From Candidatus Poseidoniaceae archaeon (GTDB taxonomy: Archaea > Thermoplasmatota > Poseidoniia > Poseidoniales > Poseidoniaceae), in assembly GCA_013330925.1 (NCBI GenBank), contig DUHJ01000009.1:1-15596 (forward strand): a stretch of DNA of 15,596 bases, in the 5' to 3' direction. Shown in pieces: positions 1 through 6,840 of this stretch. The first letter of the stretch is position 1; the number at the start of each line of letters is the position of its first letter. The notes below the pieces were generated by a model. That model was not told the DNA's origin. It searched no databases and saw only the letters and a program-made list of their open reading frames with translations. A program made the translations under genes and the position numbers.

Positions 1-248
1 TTGGCGGCAGCAAGGTTGGCCTCGTCATCCTGGGTGACGCCCTTGGCCATAGGCCTGTACAGGTCACAGGACATCTTGTGCTTCAATGCGTCAGCACCAA
101 ACAGAACGTCACGCTTGAGCATGTTCCGAGCCACAGGGTCCTTGGGGCGACCGACGATGGTTTCCACGGTGTGGATGGTGCCGGAGCTCGAGGCGATGGT
201 GGATTGGTACGTGCCGAGGTCAATGCCGATGTACAGTCGTTCGCTCAT
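1..248 (-). CDS. MreB/MamK-like actin family protein, partial (N-terminal 82 residues)
   Basis: The minus-strand frame opens at an ATG at 248 and runs off the left edge, so only the N-terminal 82 residues are visible. It begins MSERLYIGIDLGTYQSTIA, which is the phosphate-1 loop of the actin/Hsp70 ATPase fold (compare GIDLGT in MreB and MamK). About 50 residues later come FGADALKHK and YRPMAKGV, matching the MreB pattern of a 'G-x-EA' helix followed by RPMxxGVI. Members of this family polymerise into ATP-dependent filaments used for cell shape, organelle positioning or DNA segregation. Which of these applies cannot be read from the fragment. A DnaK-type chaperone is less likely because of the RPMxxG motif. 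It lies downstream of the subtilase on the same strand with a 69-base gap. No clear TATA box or Shine-Dalgarno was seen before the start. Confidence 0.75.
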   Translation of the reverse strand, partial: MSERLYIGIDLGTYQSTIASSSGTIHTVETIVGRPKDPVARNMLKRDVLFGADALKHKMSCDLYRPMAKGVTQDDEANLAAA

Positions 249-317
249 TGTGTCCAACGTCCTATGGTGCACCGACTGCGCGTCCGCCCTTCAAGGTTCA
301 CCCTGACCGGAGCGCCC

Positions 318-3239
318 TCATTCGGCTTCCTCATCGGGCCTTGAGGAAAGGACGAACGGGTCCCGCGGGCTCGCAGGGTCCCGTTCGGACCCTCCCCTCC
401 ATTGCGTCAGGGCGACCAGCAGCACAAGCAGAAGCCCGGCCAACATCACGGGCCGGAATGAGGTCGTGCCCCCAACCTCCGAATCGATCGCAGGGGGGTC
501 GAAGTACTCGGCTTGAAGCGCGTCAACCAGCATCACCACCTCTTCGGTCGCTTCGGGAGAACCGTTCGTCGTTTCAAAGGTCAAGATCACGTCAATTGAG
601 GAACCGTCAACGATCCACGGGACCGCCCATTCCGAGGCATTCCACGCCATCACGTACGCTCCAAGACCGGTGTGCCGTTGCAGACTGATGGAAATCGGCA
701 CGCCGTCAATCGTCAACGAAGCGCTCAGCGTACCTCCGTCGCCGTCGGCGTCACGGACCAACACGTGAACTTCTAACACCTCGCCGGGAGAAAGATCGGC
801 ATTCGGAACGAAGGCTTCGACCACCGGCGGCGCATCCGTCGGTCGGCATCCATCAGCCAAGGTCGGCCAGAGTGAATCTGGAACCGTGGTTGGGCACGCA
901 TCAAGATGGTCGGGCACACCGTCATCGTCCCCGTCGTCCAAGCACCCGTCCTCGTCCATGTCGGCAAAGCGTGCGTCCTCGTCTGGACAGGTGTCGTCCA
1001 CGTCGTCCACGCCGTCCATGTCCCGGTCGTCCGGGCAGCCGTCCTGGTCGAGGTCGATGGCCCCACCCGGTTCAGCACCGCATGCATCGTCTTGGTCAAC
1101 CACGCCGTCACCGTCTGCGTCTAGCGGCCCGGGCGCGCCCCGGTTCGCACCCATCACGGCCAACGCGAACCCAATGCGATCGCCGTCTGCACCAAGGAAG
1201 CCCGGAAGGTTTCCTGGAACAACGTGTCGGGCGAGAACCTCCACCGTGACCGAAGAGACGTTGATCAGATCGGCGGCAAGCACGCGGACGCCACGCAAGG
1301 TTTCGTTGGAACGCTCGGGTGATGCAACGTCCTCGCTCAACACCGAAGCTCCTGCAAAATCGATGCCAGAGGTAGCCGTTCGGCCGTCGTCGAGGTGGAC
1401 GTGCAGCACGAGGTCGTCGACCGCCTGACCGCCCAGCGAGGGGTAGGCCATTCGCACTTCGAAATCCTCGCCCGGGCGCGGTTCAAAGGTGCGGAGGTAC
1501 CGCTCGCCTTCAGCGAGGAAGGGCCCCAATGCACCCGATCCATTCCACGGGCTTTCGTCCAATCGGGCGCTCCCCCCTGAGGCGTTCAAACGCGCTTGCA
1601 ACATCTCTTCTGGGGATGTGTTGAGCAAACGGTAGGCGTCATGCAGCACGACGTGAGGGGCCATGTCCCATGCATCATCAGCGTAGGACGGCATCAGCAA
1701 ACGGTCCAAGCGAGGCTGACCCCAACCGTCGTGCGGGTTGCTCAGTCCTGCAGGGCCTGCACCGCCGTTGGCGTGTTCTGCAGGGAGATGCTCAGCACTC
1801 AGGGCCAAGGTCGCTCGGAGCATCGGGCCCGAAGGCGTCCAGCCTTGGGCCACCCACGCCATTCCAGTTTGTTCGGGGTTGGCCCACGCGGGCGCTTGTT
1901 CGCTGAGGTTGAGGGTGGCTTCGCTGCTTTCACCGCCATGAATCCAGCCTTGTTCGATCATTTGCTGGACCACGCCCGCCGCCGCTGCGGCCATCGGTGT
2001 GGCCATGCTGGTGCCGCTGGACCCACGCCAATCTCCGTTCATGCTGTCAAGGTCCCCGTCGGCTTTGGCCGAAACGATGTGCGAGCCAGGAGCGAGCAGG
2101 CCGATGCCATCGGTGTCGAAAACGGTCGGCCCCTCTGGTGAGCCCACCCATCGCTCGTCGGGCGTGGCGACCGTGGTGGCGCCGACGGCAACCGCGTTGA
2201 GGGCGTTTGCTGGTTCAAGCACCGTGCCACCGTTTCCTGGCGCGATGAAGGCCAGCGTCCATGGGTGCTCCAGGGACCAACGGTCCAACGCCTCGCTCCT
2301 GGCCGTGTATTCCGTGGTGTCGTCGCCCCAAGAGTGAGCGTGGACGACAGCACCCTGCAAGGCGGCCTCGGACAGCAATTCGTCGAAGGACGGCGGCACC
2401 CACCCCGACCCGTTTACGATGTCGGCCACCACGAGCCTTGCGCCGTGAGCCAGCGAGACGCCTTGGCCCGGGCCATCGGAACGGTTCCAATCGACAGGCT
2501 CGCATCCCAACGTTCCCGCCGTGTGTGTGCCGTGGCGGTAATCGTCGTGACCGGGCGTGTCGTTGCCGTCGACGCTGGTGTTCAGAAGGACCACCTTGCG
2601 ATGGTCAGGGCCGGGTGTGCCCACCACGGCAACCCCGTCACGGAAACACGCATGATCCAAGTCCAAGCCGCTGTCGGCCGTGGCCAAGACAACGCCGCTT
2701 CCGTTGAGTCCCAAGGACCACAGCGGCATGCCGTTTTGCGCTCCAGATTGGAGCAACCCTGCCCCCCGGTCGTTCCGGGCTTCCGCGGTCAGCACCGGCT
2801 CGATCCGTTGCACTCCCGGCCAGTATTGTTGGCTTGGATGAAAGGCCGTGGTGAGGATTTGCGTGCTGCGCAGCATCGCATCCACGTCCGTCGGGCCGCC
2901 GACGGCAGCCAAGTGCTCCACGGCGGCATGAGGGAGACGAGGTTCGAAGACAAGCCGGACCTCTTGCCCAGGGTGGAAGGCAGACACGTCAAGCGAGGGG
3001 GCATCATGCAACTGGAACCCCTCCGGAGGCGGCGTCCAACCGTCGTGCCAGACGACGGCTTCCGTCCACGTGGCCAACCTGAGAAGGTTCCAACCGTCGC
3101 GCGTGAGGCTCGACCAATCCGATTGGGTCCACACACCCTCCTCGATCTCCAACACAGCAAGGCCGGCTTCGTGAGATGGCGACGCCATTGGCCCAAGCCC
3201 CGCTCCGAGCAGCAGAACCAGCATGAAGGCGGCGCGCAC
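318..3239 (-). CDS. Subtilisin-like serine protease (S8) with thrombospondin type 3 repeats and C-terminal membrane anchor
   Basis: This is a 973-residue exported protease. Residues 1-20 form a signal peptide with Arg2 as a basic n-region, which favours the GTG start at 3239 over the ATG at 3224. The catalytic triad of the S8 family is visible: Asp189 in TADSG, His236 in HGTHTAG and Ser411 in GTSMATP. Asn336 in APGNGG is the oxyanion residue. A beta-rich region follows (about 520-700). Residues 706-783 are Asp-rich DxDxDG repeats ending in CP, as in calcium-binding thrombospondin type 3 repeats. Another beta domain (about 804-905) comes next, then one TM helix (about 930-947) with a short charged tail. 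The likely role is digestion of extracellular protein while tethered to the cell surface. Half of its 26 Asn residues are in N-x-S/T sequons. It is divergent from the LX operon across 83 bases. Confidence 0.93.
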   Translation of the reverse strand: MRAAFMLVLLLGAGLGPMASPSHEAGLAVLEIEEGVWTQSDWSSLTRDGWNLLRLATWTEAVVWHDGWTPPPEGFQLHDAPSLDVSAFHPGQEVRLVFEPRLPHAAVEHLAAVGGPTDVDAMLRSTQILTTAFHPSQQYWPGVQRIEPVLTAEARNDRGAGLLQSGAQNGMPLWSLGLNGSGVVLATADSGLDLDHACFRDGVAVVGTPGPDHRKVVLLNTSVDGNDTPGHDDYRHGTHTAGTLGCEPVDWNRSDGPGQGVSLAHGARLVVADIVNGSGWVPPSFDELLSEAALQGAVVHAHSWGDDTTEYTARSEALDRWSLEHPWTLAFIAPGNGGTVLEPANALNAVAVGATTVATPDERWVGSPEGPTVFDTDGIGLLAPGSHIVSAKADGDLDSMNGDWRGSSGTSMATPMAAAAAGVVQQMIEQGWIHGGESSEATLNLSEQAPAWANPEQTGMAWVAQGWTPSGPMLRATLALSAEHLPAEHANGGAGPAGLSNPHDGWGQPRLDRLLMPSYADDAWDMAPHVVLHDAYRLLNTSPEEMLQARLNASGGSARLDESPWNGSGALGPFLAEGERYLRTFEPRPGEDFEVRMAYPSLGGQAVDDLVLHVHLDDGRTATSGIDFAGASVLSEDVASPERSNETLRGVRVLAADLINVSSVTVEVLARHVVPGNLPGFLGADGDRIGFALAVMGANRGAPGPLDADGDGVVDQDDACGAEPGGAIDLDQDGCPDDRDMDGVDDVDDTCPDEDARFADMDEDGCLDDGDDDGVPDHLDACPTTVPDSLWPTLADGCRPTDAPPVVEAFVPNADLSPGEVLEVHVLVRDADGDGGTLSASLTIDGVPISISLQRHTGLGAYVMAWNASEWAVPWIVDGSSIDVILTFETTNGSPEATEEVVMLVDALQAEYFDPPAIDSEVGGTTSFRPVMLAGLLLVLLVALTQWRGGSERDPASPRDPFVLSSRPDEEAE
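891..1124 (-). repeat. Thrombospondin type 3 (Asp-rich calcium-binding) repeats within the subtilase
   Basis: Residues about 706-783 of the protease contain repeated units of the type DxDGDGVxDxxDxC and DxDxDGCxDD, roughly three to four copies. Regular Asp spacing and Cys-Pro ends are characteristic of TSP type 3 calcium-binding repeats found in many marine exported proteins. They probably form a calcium-stabilised stalk between the catalytic part and the membrane anchor. The DNA is only loosely repetitive, so this is a protein-level repeat. Confidence 0.85.
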
Positions 3240-3271
3240 GCTCCCAGCACGCAGACGGTCCCTATCAACCC

Positions 3272-3320
3272 CGGCGGGCCCCCGCCGCCGCGTTTAAGAC
3301 CGAACGGCCGGTCGCCGGCC
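3272..3320 (+). promoter_or_regulatory. Candidate LX operon promoter: TATA-like box between two GC-rich inverted repeats
   Basis: GTTTAAGAC (3292-3300) is the only AT-rich patch in this gap and is centred about 27 bases before the LX ATG at 3323. That is the spacing expected for an archaeal TATA box driving a leaderless transcript. It lies between two perfect inverted repeats: CGGCGGG/CCCGCCG (3272-3287, 2-base loop) and GGCCGG/CCGGCC (3306-3320, 3-base loop). The second would lie between the TATA box and the transcription start, where a repressor site could act. The TATA call is moderately supported, while the operator role is inference. Confidence 0.5.
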
Positions 3321-3322
3321 CC

Positions 3323-3592
3323 ATGAAGGCCTTCCGCGTCAAGGGCATCGTGCCTTTCGGACAACAACGCCAAGCGTTCTCGATGGACCTCCCCGCTGCC
3401 GATTCGGCCGATGCCGAACACCGGGTCTACTCCATCATGGGCAGCCGGCACAACGCAACGCGTCGTTCCATCGACTTGCAATCCGTTACCGAGATCGACC
3501 CCCGCACCTCCCAAGAGCCGACCGTGCTCAACCACTTCCGTGAGGAAATCGCCGCCGCTGGCGGCCCCATTGCTCCCACGGAAGAAGAATGA
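3323..3592 (+). CDS. rplX: Large subunit ribosomal protein LX (L20e/L18ae family)
   Basis: This 89-residue protein matches the archaeal LX family, the homologue of the N-terminal domain of eukaryotic L18a (eL20). It opens with MKAFRVKGIVPFG, then has the family's EHRVYSIMGSRHNATRRSI stretch, in which the 'YS-x-GSRH-x-x-R' pattern is typical, and ends with the 'V-T-E-ID' strand. It is a structural component of the 50S subunit. The length is slightly above the usual 75-80 residues because of an acidic C-terminal tail. It is the first gene of a plus-strand run with prefoldin alpha and ftsY, an arrangement common in archaea. The start is fixed by the family match and by a TATA-like box about 27 bases upstream, which suggests a leaderless mRNA. 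Confidence 0.9.
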   Translation: MKAFRVKGIVPFGQQRQAFSMDLPAADSADAEHRVYSIMGSRHNATRRSIDLQSVTEIDPRTSQEPTVLNHFREEIAAAGGPIAPTEEE

Positions 3593-3634
3593 CCGTCGCG
3601 GCATTCATCAAGGGCGGCCGTCCCCGCTGAGACG

Positions 3635-4195
3635 GTGTCCACCGAACCACGTGCTGAATTGCAGCGGCTGGCCCGCACCGTGGAGCGGAGCCGTCAACGT
3701 TTGGAAGAACTTGACCGGCGAAAGCAGGGCGTGCTGGAGGTCGTGGAAGACCACCGCCGCACGGCAGCGGTGCTGACCTCGCTGATCGAATCTGCAGACA
3801 CAGGCACCGCAAGCGGACATGTCGGCATCGGAGCTGGCGTCAGCCTCCCCCTTGCACCGTCCGACGCCGAAGGGCGCTCCATCGTTGACCTTGGCAGCGG
3901 CGTGTACGGTGAGCGCACTTGGACCGGCGCGTTGGAGGTGACCCTGCAGCGGCAGAAGGACCTCGAAAGCATCGTGGCCGAACTCGAGGCACGGATGACC
4001 GAATTGGAAGAAGACGTGGCTCAGAACGCGATTGCGTTCAACACCATGGCCGAGAAGATCGAAGCAGACGCCAAACCCGAGGCGCCACCCGCTGAAGCCA
4101 AGGAACCCGAGGCCGAAGCCGAGGCCCCCTCACAACAACGCTCGCCGGCCCCCCGCCGTCGACGCTTCGGCTCAGAGCTGACCCTGGACGACTAA
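3635..4195 (+). CDS. pfdA: Prefoldin alpha subunit
   Basis: Prefoldin is a hexameric (alpha2 beta4) holdase that captures unfolded proteins and hands them to the group II chaperonin. The 186-residue product has the expected layout: an N-terminal coiled coil (about 5-55), a beta-hairpin region (about 63-95) with GVSLPL and VDLGSGVYGE, close to the 'VPLG...VDIGxGV' signature of the alpha subunit, and a second coiled coil (about 97-145). Archaeal alpha subunits are usually 140-150 residues. This one has an additional tail of about 40 residues, first Ala/Glu/Pro-rich and then RRRRFGSELTLDD. The start is a GTG, chosen because no other start lies upstream of the coiled coil. It sits 42 bases after LX and 9 bases before ftsY, consistent with one operon. 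Confidence 0.88.
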   Translation: MSTEPRAELQRLARTVERSRQRLEELDRRKQGVLEVVEDHRRTAAVLTSLIESADTGTASGHVGIGAGVSLPLAPSDAEGRSIVDLGSGVYGERTWTGALEVTLQRQKDLESIVAELEARMTELEEDVAQNAIAFNTMAEKIEADAKPEAPPAEAKEPEAEAEAPSQQRSPAPRRRRFGSELTLDD

Positions 4196-4204
4196 GGTGA
4201 GACC

Positions 4205-5536
4205 ATGGGCCTGTTCGATCGCTTCCGCCGCCGTGTAAAGGAAACGGTGGACGCATCCGACGCGGAAGGCATGCTCGCCGAGGACGGCTCGGACGAAGCC
4301 ATGGCTGCCCTCAAGGCGCGCGAAGAAGCCGAGGCTCGACCACGCGCGCCGACGAGCGCACCATCTCCACCCCCAGAGGCCGACGACTGGGAGGACCCTG
4401 CGGACGACGATTGGGAGGAGCCCAAGGACGATTGGGAAGCGCCAGAAGACGATTGGGAATTGCCGGAGGAGGAACCCACACCTGCCCCGGCCCCCAAAGC
4501 ACGCCGCCGTGATCCTGTCGCGTCCAAGGTTGAACTCCGAATGATGCGCTCAACCACCGGGCGGCAACTGGTCGAAGTTGCACAAGCACCTCGTGGGTCG
4601 AGCGTCGAGGCGAACATCACCACCGAGACCGGTGACGACATCCGCATTGACCTCGGTGGCGGCGTGGTCAGCGAAGGCGGACGCGTGATCAAACCCAGCA
4701 AAGCCCTTGACGACCTTCTCGAAGAACTCGAATGGGCATTGTTGGAATCCGACGTGTCTTCGGACGCCGTGAGCGGTGTCGTTGACGCGCTTCGCAATCA
4801 GTTGGTCGGGGCTCGCCTTCGTCGAGGAGCCGACCTTTCGAAAGTTCTCGAGGCCAGCCTGAAGCGCGCCCTTCGTTCGCTTCTTGAGGCGGGGTACTGG
4901 GATTTCGACGCGACCGTCTCCAAGGCTTTGGCCGCCGACGATGCACCCGTGGTCATCATGCTCGTTGGCGTCAACGGTACCGGCAAGACGACGACGACGG
5001 CGAAGTTGGCGCACCGCCTGATGGCGCAGGGCCATTCGGTCATCGCCGCCGCTGGCGACACCTTCCGCGCAGGGGCGATTCAACAGCTCGAGCAGCATTG
5101 CGAGAACTTGGGTGTTCGTTGCATTTCCAGCCAACGCGGTGGCGACAGTGCCGCCATTGCACGCGATGCCATTGCCTCGGCGAAGGCGAAGAACATCGAC
5201 GTGGTGTTGGTGGACACCGCAGGCCGGATGCAGAACAAAACCAACCTCATGAACGAACTCGCCAAGGTTCGCCGCGTTGCAGACCCTCACCTGACCCTGT
5301 TCGTCGGCGACAGTTTGGCCGGAAACGACGCCGTCGAGCAGGCACGCATGTTCCAATCCATGCTCCAATTCGACGGCGCGGTGTTGACCAAACTTGACAC
5401 GGACGCCAAGGGGGGGGCCGGTCTTTCGATCGCCTTCGCGACCGGGCGCCCCATCGTGTTCGCAGGCATGGGTCAAGGCTACGAGGACCTGACGCCCTTC
5501 GATCCCGACTGGCTGATCGAGGAAATTTTCGAGTGA
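4205..5536 (+). CDS. ftsY: Signal recognition particle receptor FtsY
   Basis: FtsY is the membrane-associated SRP-GTPase that docks SRP-ribosome complexes at the translocon. In this 443-residue protein the acidic A-region (about 1-100) includes four DDWExP-like repeats at 60-90. An unusual beta-like segment (about 103-165) follows, then the helical N domain (about 166-245) and the G domain. GTPase motifs are complete: P-loop GVNGTGKTTTTAK (255-267), DTFRAGAIQQLEQ (285-297), DTAGRMQNK (337-345), TKLDTDAKGG (395-404) and the closing GMGQGYEDLTPFDPDW (421-436). TKLD followed by DAKGG, together with DTFRAGA, marks FtsY rather than Ffh, and there is no M domain. The start is an ATG preceded by GGTGAGACC, directly after the prefoldin stop codon, so translation is probably coupled. 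Confidence 0.96.
   Translation: MGLFDRFRRRVKETVDASDAEGMLAEDGSDEAMAALKAREEAEARPRAPTSAPSPPPEADDWEDPADDDWEEPKDDWEAPEDDWELPEEEPTPAPAPKARRRDPVASKVELRMMRSTTGRQLVEVAQAPRGSSVEANITTETGDDIRIDLGGGVVSEGGRVIKPSKALDDLLEELEWALLESDVSSDAVSGVVDALRNQLVGARLRRGADLSKVLEASLKRALRSLLEAGYWDFDATVSKALAADDAPVVIMLVGVNGTGKTTTTAKLAHRLMAQGHSVIAAAGDTFRAGAIQQLEQHCENLGVRCISSQRGGDSAAIARDAIASAKAKNIDVVLVDTAGRMQNKTNLMNELAKVRRVADPHLTLFVGDSLAGNDAVEQARMFQSMLQFDGAVLTKLDTDAKGGAGLSIAFATGRPIVFAGMGQGYEDLTPFDPDWLIEEIFE
4382..4471 (+). repeat. Acidic Trp repeat (DDWExP, four copies) in the FtsY N-terminus
   Basis: FtsY residues 60-89 contain DDWEDPAD, DDWEEPK, DDWEAPE and DDWELPEE, four near-tandem units of 7-8 residues. The DNA shows the same pattern, with GACGA(C/T)TGGGA recurring at about 21-24 base spacing. 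This suggests expansion of a short coding repeat. It probably acts in the acidic membrane/translocon-facing region of FtsY, but no function can be read from the sequence. Confidence 0.8.
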
Positions 5537-5545
5537 GGGAGACGC

Positions 5546-5899
5546 ATGGAAACCGTGTTCCCAGACGAATCGACGGAACGCCTGTTCCAACTGATCCACA
5601 TGCTGCAGCGGACGGCCCTGTTGAACATGGGCCACCTCCCACACCCCGAAGGAGGATTCCGATTCAACCTCCCCGAAGCCAAGGAAGCCATCGACCTCAT
5701 CGGCGCTTTGCACACCACGACCCGCGGCAATTTGGACGGAAGGTCACAAGCCCTGCTCGATGGACTGCTGTCCGAATTGCGGCTTCAATTCGTCAAAGCG
5801 CCCGGGCGTCAACGGCAACTCGAGCAAGAGGAACGCGACGCGGAGACCGTGAAACAGACCTTCGCTTCTCCTCGGGACGGTCCGAGCGAGTCCCTGTGA
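5546..5899 (+). CDS. DUF1844 family protein
   Basis: This is a 117-residue soluble, mostly helical protein of unknown function. It fits the DUF1844 pattern: a helix around LFQLIHMLQRTALLNMGHLPHP, then a 'G-F-x-x-NL-x-x-A-K-x-A-IDLI' segment (residues about 36-53), then LHTTTRGNLDGRSQALLDGLL and a 'L-R-x-x-F-V' end. DUF1844 proteins are known mostly from bacteria, with the same 'D/HPE-G...NL..AK..ID.L..L...T.GNL' core. The C-terminal 30 residues are charged and probably disordered. The ATG is 9 bases after the ftsY stop and is preceded by GAGGGAGACGC, so it is likely cotranscribed with ftsY. No membrane segment or catalytic motif is seen. The family assignment is from memory of the pattern and no function is assigned. 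Confidence 0.75.
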   Translation: METVFPDESTERLFQLIHMLQRTALLNMGHLPHPEGGFRFNLPEAKEAIDLIGALHTTTRGNLDGRSQALLDGLLSELRLQFVKAPGRQRQLEQEERDAETVKQTFASPRDGPSESL

Positions 5900-5948
5900 G
5901 GACGAACCGGCGCATCCTTCATGTCCGGCCACGCGGTGGGTTGGAGAC

Positions 5949-6608
5949 ATGACCGACTCGGACGTCGCCCCGACCGTCCTGCTGGTCGACTCGAATCCGA
6001 TGAACGTGCTTCGTTTGACGGAACTCTTGCAGGGGCGAGGTTTCGAGGTCAGCGTCTGCGAGGACGGTGACGAAGCCGTGGACGAGTACATCCGCCTCGA
6101 CCCGGAATTGGTCGTGCTCGCCCTCGATCTCCCCTCTCTTGACGGCCACCTTGCCGCGTTGGAAATGCGCGAGCACGGCGGCGACGAACGCATCTTGTTC
6201 GTTGCACCTCGCCGCATGCTTTCCCTTGCGAAGGACGCAGGATACAGTGCGGGCGCCGTTGCGGTCTTGGAAAAACCGGTCACGCGCAGCGCCCTCGACG
6301 CGGTGTGGTCGGCCGTGGAAGGCCCCGTGCCTGAAGCGCCGGGGCTTGAAGATCTGGAGGAGCTTTACCCCGACCGTTCACCGCCCGCGCTCGAGCTTCA
6401 ACTCCCCGATCTTCCGCTCCCACCCCTCCCGGCGCTGAACGAGGGCGGCGAATTGCCCCCCCTCCCCGCCCTTCCGGCTTTGGATGTCGTGGTCGAAGAG
6501 GCACCTCCCAAGCGGCGCAAGTGGGGCAGAAGGCTGCTGCTGCTCGTCCTTCTGGGAGCAGCAGGTGGCGCAGGCTACGCCTATCAGACCGGGATGCTCG
6601 TCATCTGA
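5949..6608 (+). CDS. Tail-anchored degenerate response-regulator receiver domain protein
   Basis: Residues 8-123 have the receiver (CheY-like) fold: a first strand TVLLVDSNP, a 'LR-x-x-x-LLQGRGFEV' helix-strand, LVVLALDLPSLDGH as the phosphosite strand/loop, and VLEKPVT carrying the conserved Lys109. The chemistry looks broken. Asp14 is kept, but the second acidic-pocket residue is Ser15. The position four residues before the conserved Pro62, where the phospho-acceptor Asp should be, is Ala58. A Pro/Leu/Glu-rich linker (about 126-185) follows, then KRRKWGRR and a single TM helix (about 194-213) with a five-residue tail. That predicts a cytosolic head anchored by its C-terminus. It may be a phosphorylation-independent protein-interaction module. 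It follows the DUF1844 gene by 49 bases and overlaps the convergent small gene by 8 bases. Confidence 0.82.
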   Translation: MTDSDVAPTVLLVDSNPMNVLRLTELLQGRGFEVSVCEDGDEAVDEYIRLDPELVVLALDLPSLDGHLAALEMREHGGDERILFVAPRRMLSLAKDAGYSAGAVAVLEKPVTRSALDAVWSAVEGPVPEAPGLEDLEELYPDRSPPALELQLPDLPLPPLPALNEGGELPPLPALPALDVVVEEAPPKRRKWGRRLLLLVLLGAAGGAGYAYQTGMLVI

Positions 6609-6840
6609 ACGGAGGCTGCGGGCCGATTTCCATCAGACGCCCGGGTTGAATGGTGGAGCCCGCTGGTGCACGGACGACTTCCTCGATGTCGAGGTTCCCT
6701 TCGTCGAAGAGCGACATGTCACCGGCCGCCAGCCGGGCATCAAGGGCCTGATCGCGTCGGGCTGCCGCCCTGACCATCCACACCAAGGCCGCCACAGCAA
6801 GGGCCGCCAACATCCAGCCGAACAGGTCGACGGCGTCCAT
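6601..6840 (-). CDS. Small single-TM membrane protein, translationally coupled to pyrF
   Basis: This 79-residue protein has one predicted TM helix at about residues 5-24 (LFGWMLAALAVAALVWMV), then a basic patch RAAARR and an acidic/neutral soluble tail. No known family was recognised. Its ATG (6840-6838) overlaps the pyrF stop by one base (TGATG on the minus strand), a strong sign of translational coupling. Its own stop overlaps the end of the convergent receiver-like gene by 8 bases. The basic residues after the helix predict an outside N-terminus and a cytosolic C-terminus. The reality of the gene rests on the coupling and the clean TM topology, not on homology. Confidence 0.6.
   Translation of the reverse strand: MDAVDLFGWMLAALAVAALVWMVRAAARRDQALDARLAAGDMSLFDEGNLDIEEVVRAPAGSTIQPGRLMEIGPQPPFR

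Noticed and set aside
891..1124. Repetitive DNA considered as a CRISPR or satellite repeat
   Set aside because: Units are unequal and diverged, with no constant repeat and spacer; they encode Asp-rich calcium-binding repeats in frame.
2265..3326. Plus-strand frame of 353 codons opposite the subtilase
   Set aside because: It is antisense to the signal peptide and catalytic Asp/His region of a full-length protease, and no domain is seen.
4550..5713. Long minus-strand frame opposite ftsY
   Set aside because: FtsY motifs on the plus strand are complete; the antisense product has no domain and an odd composition.
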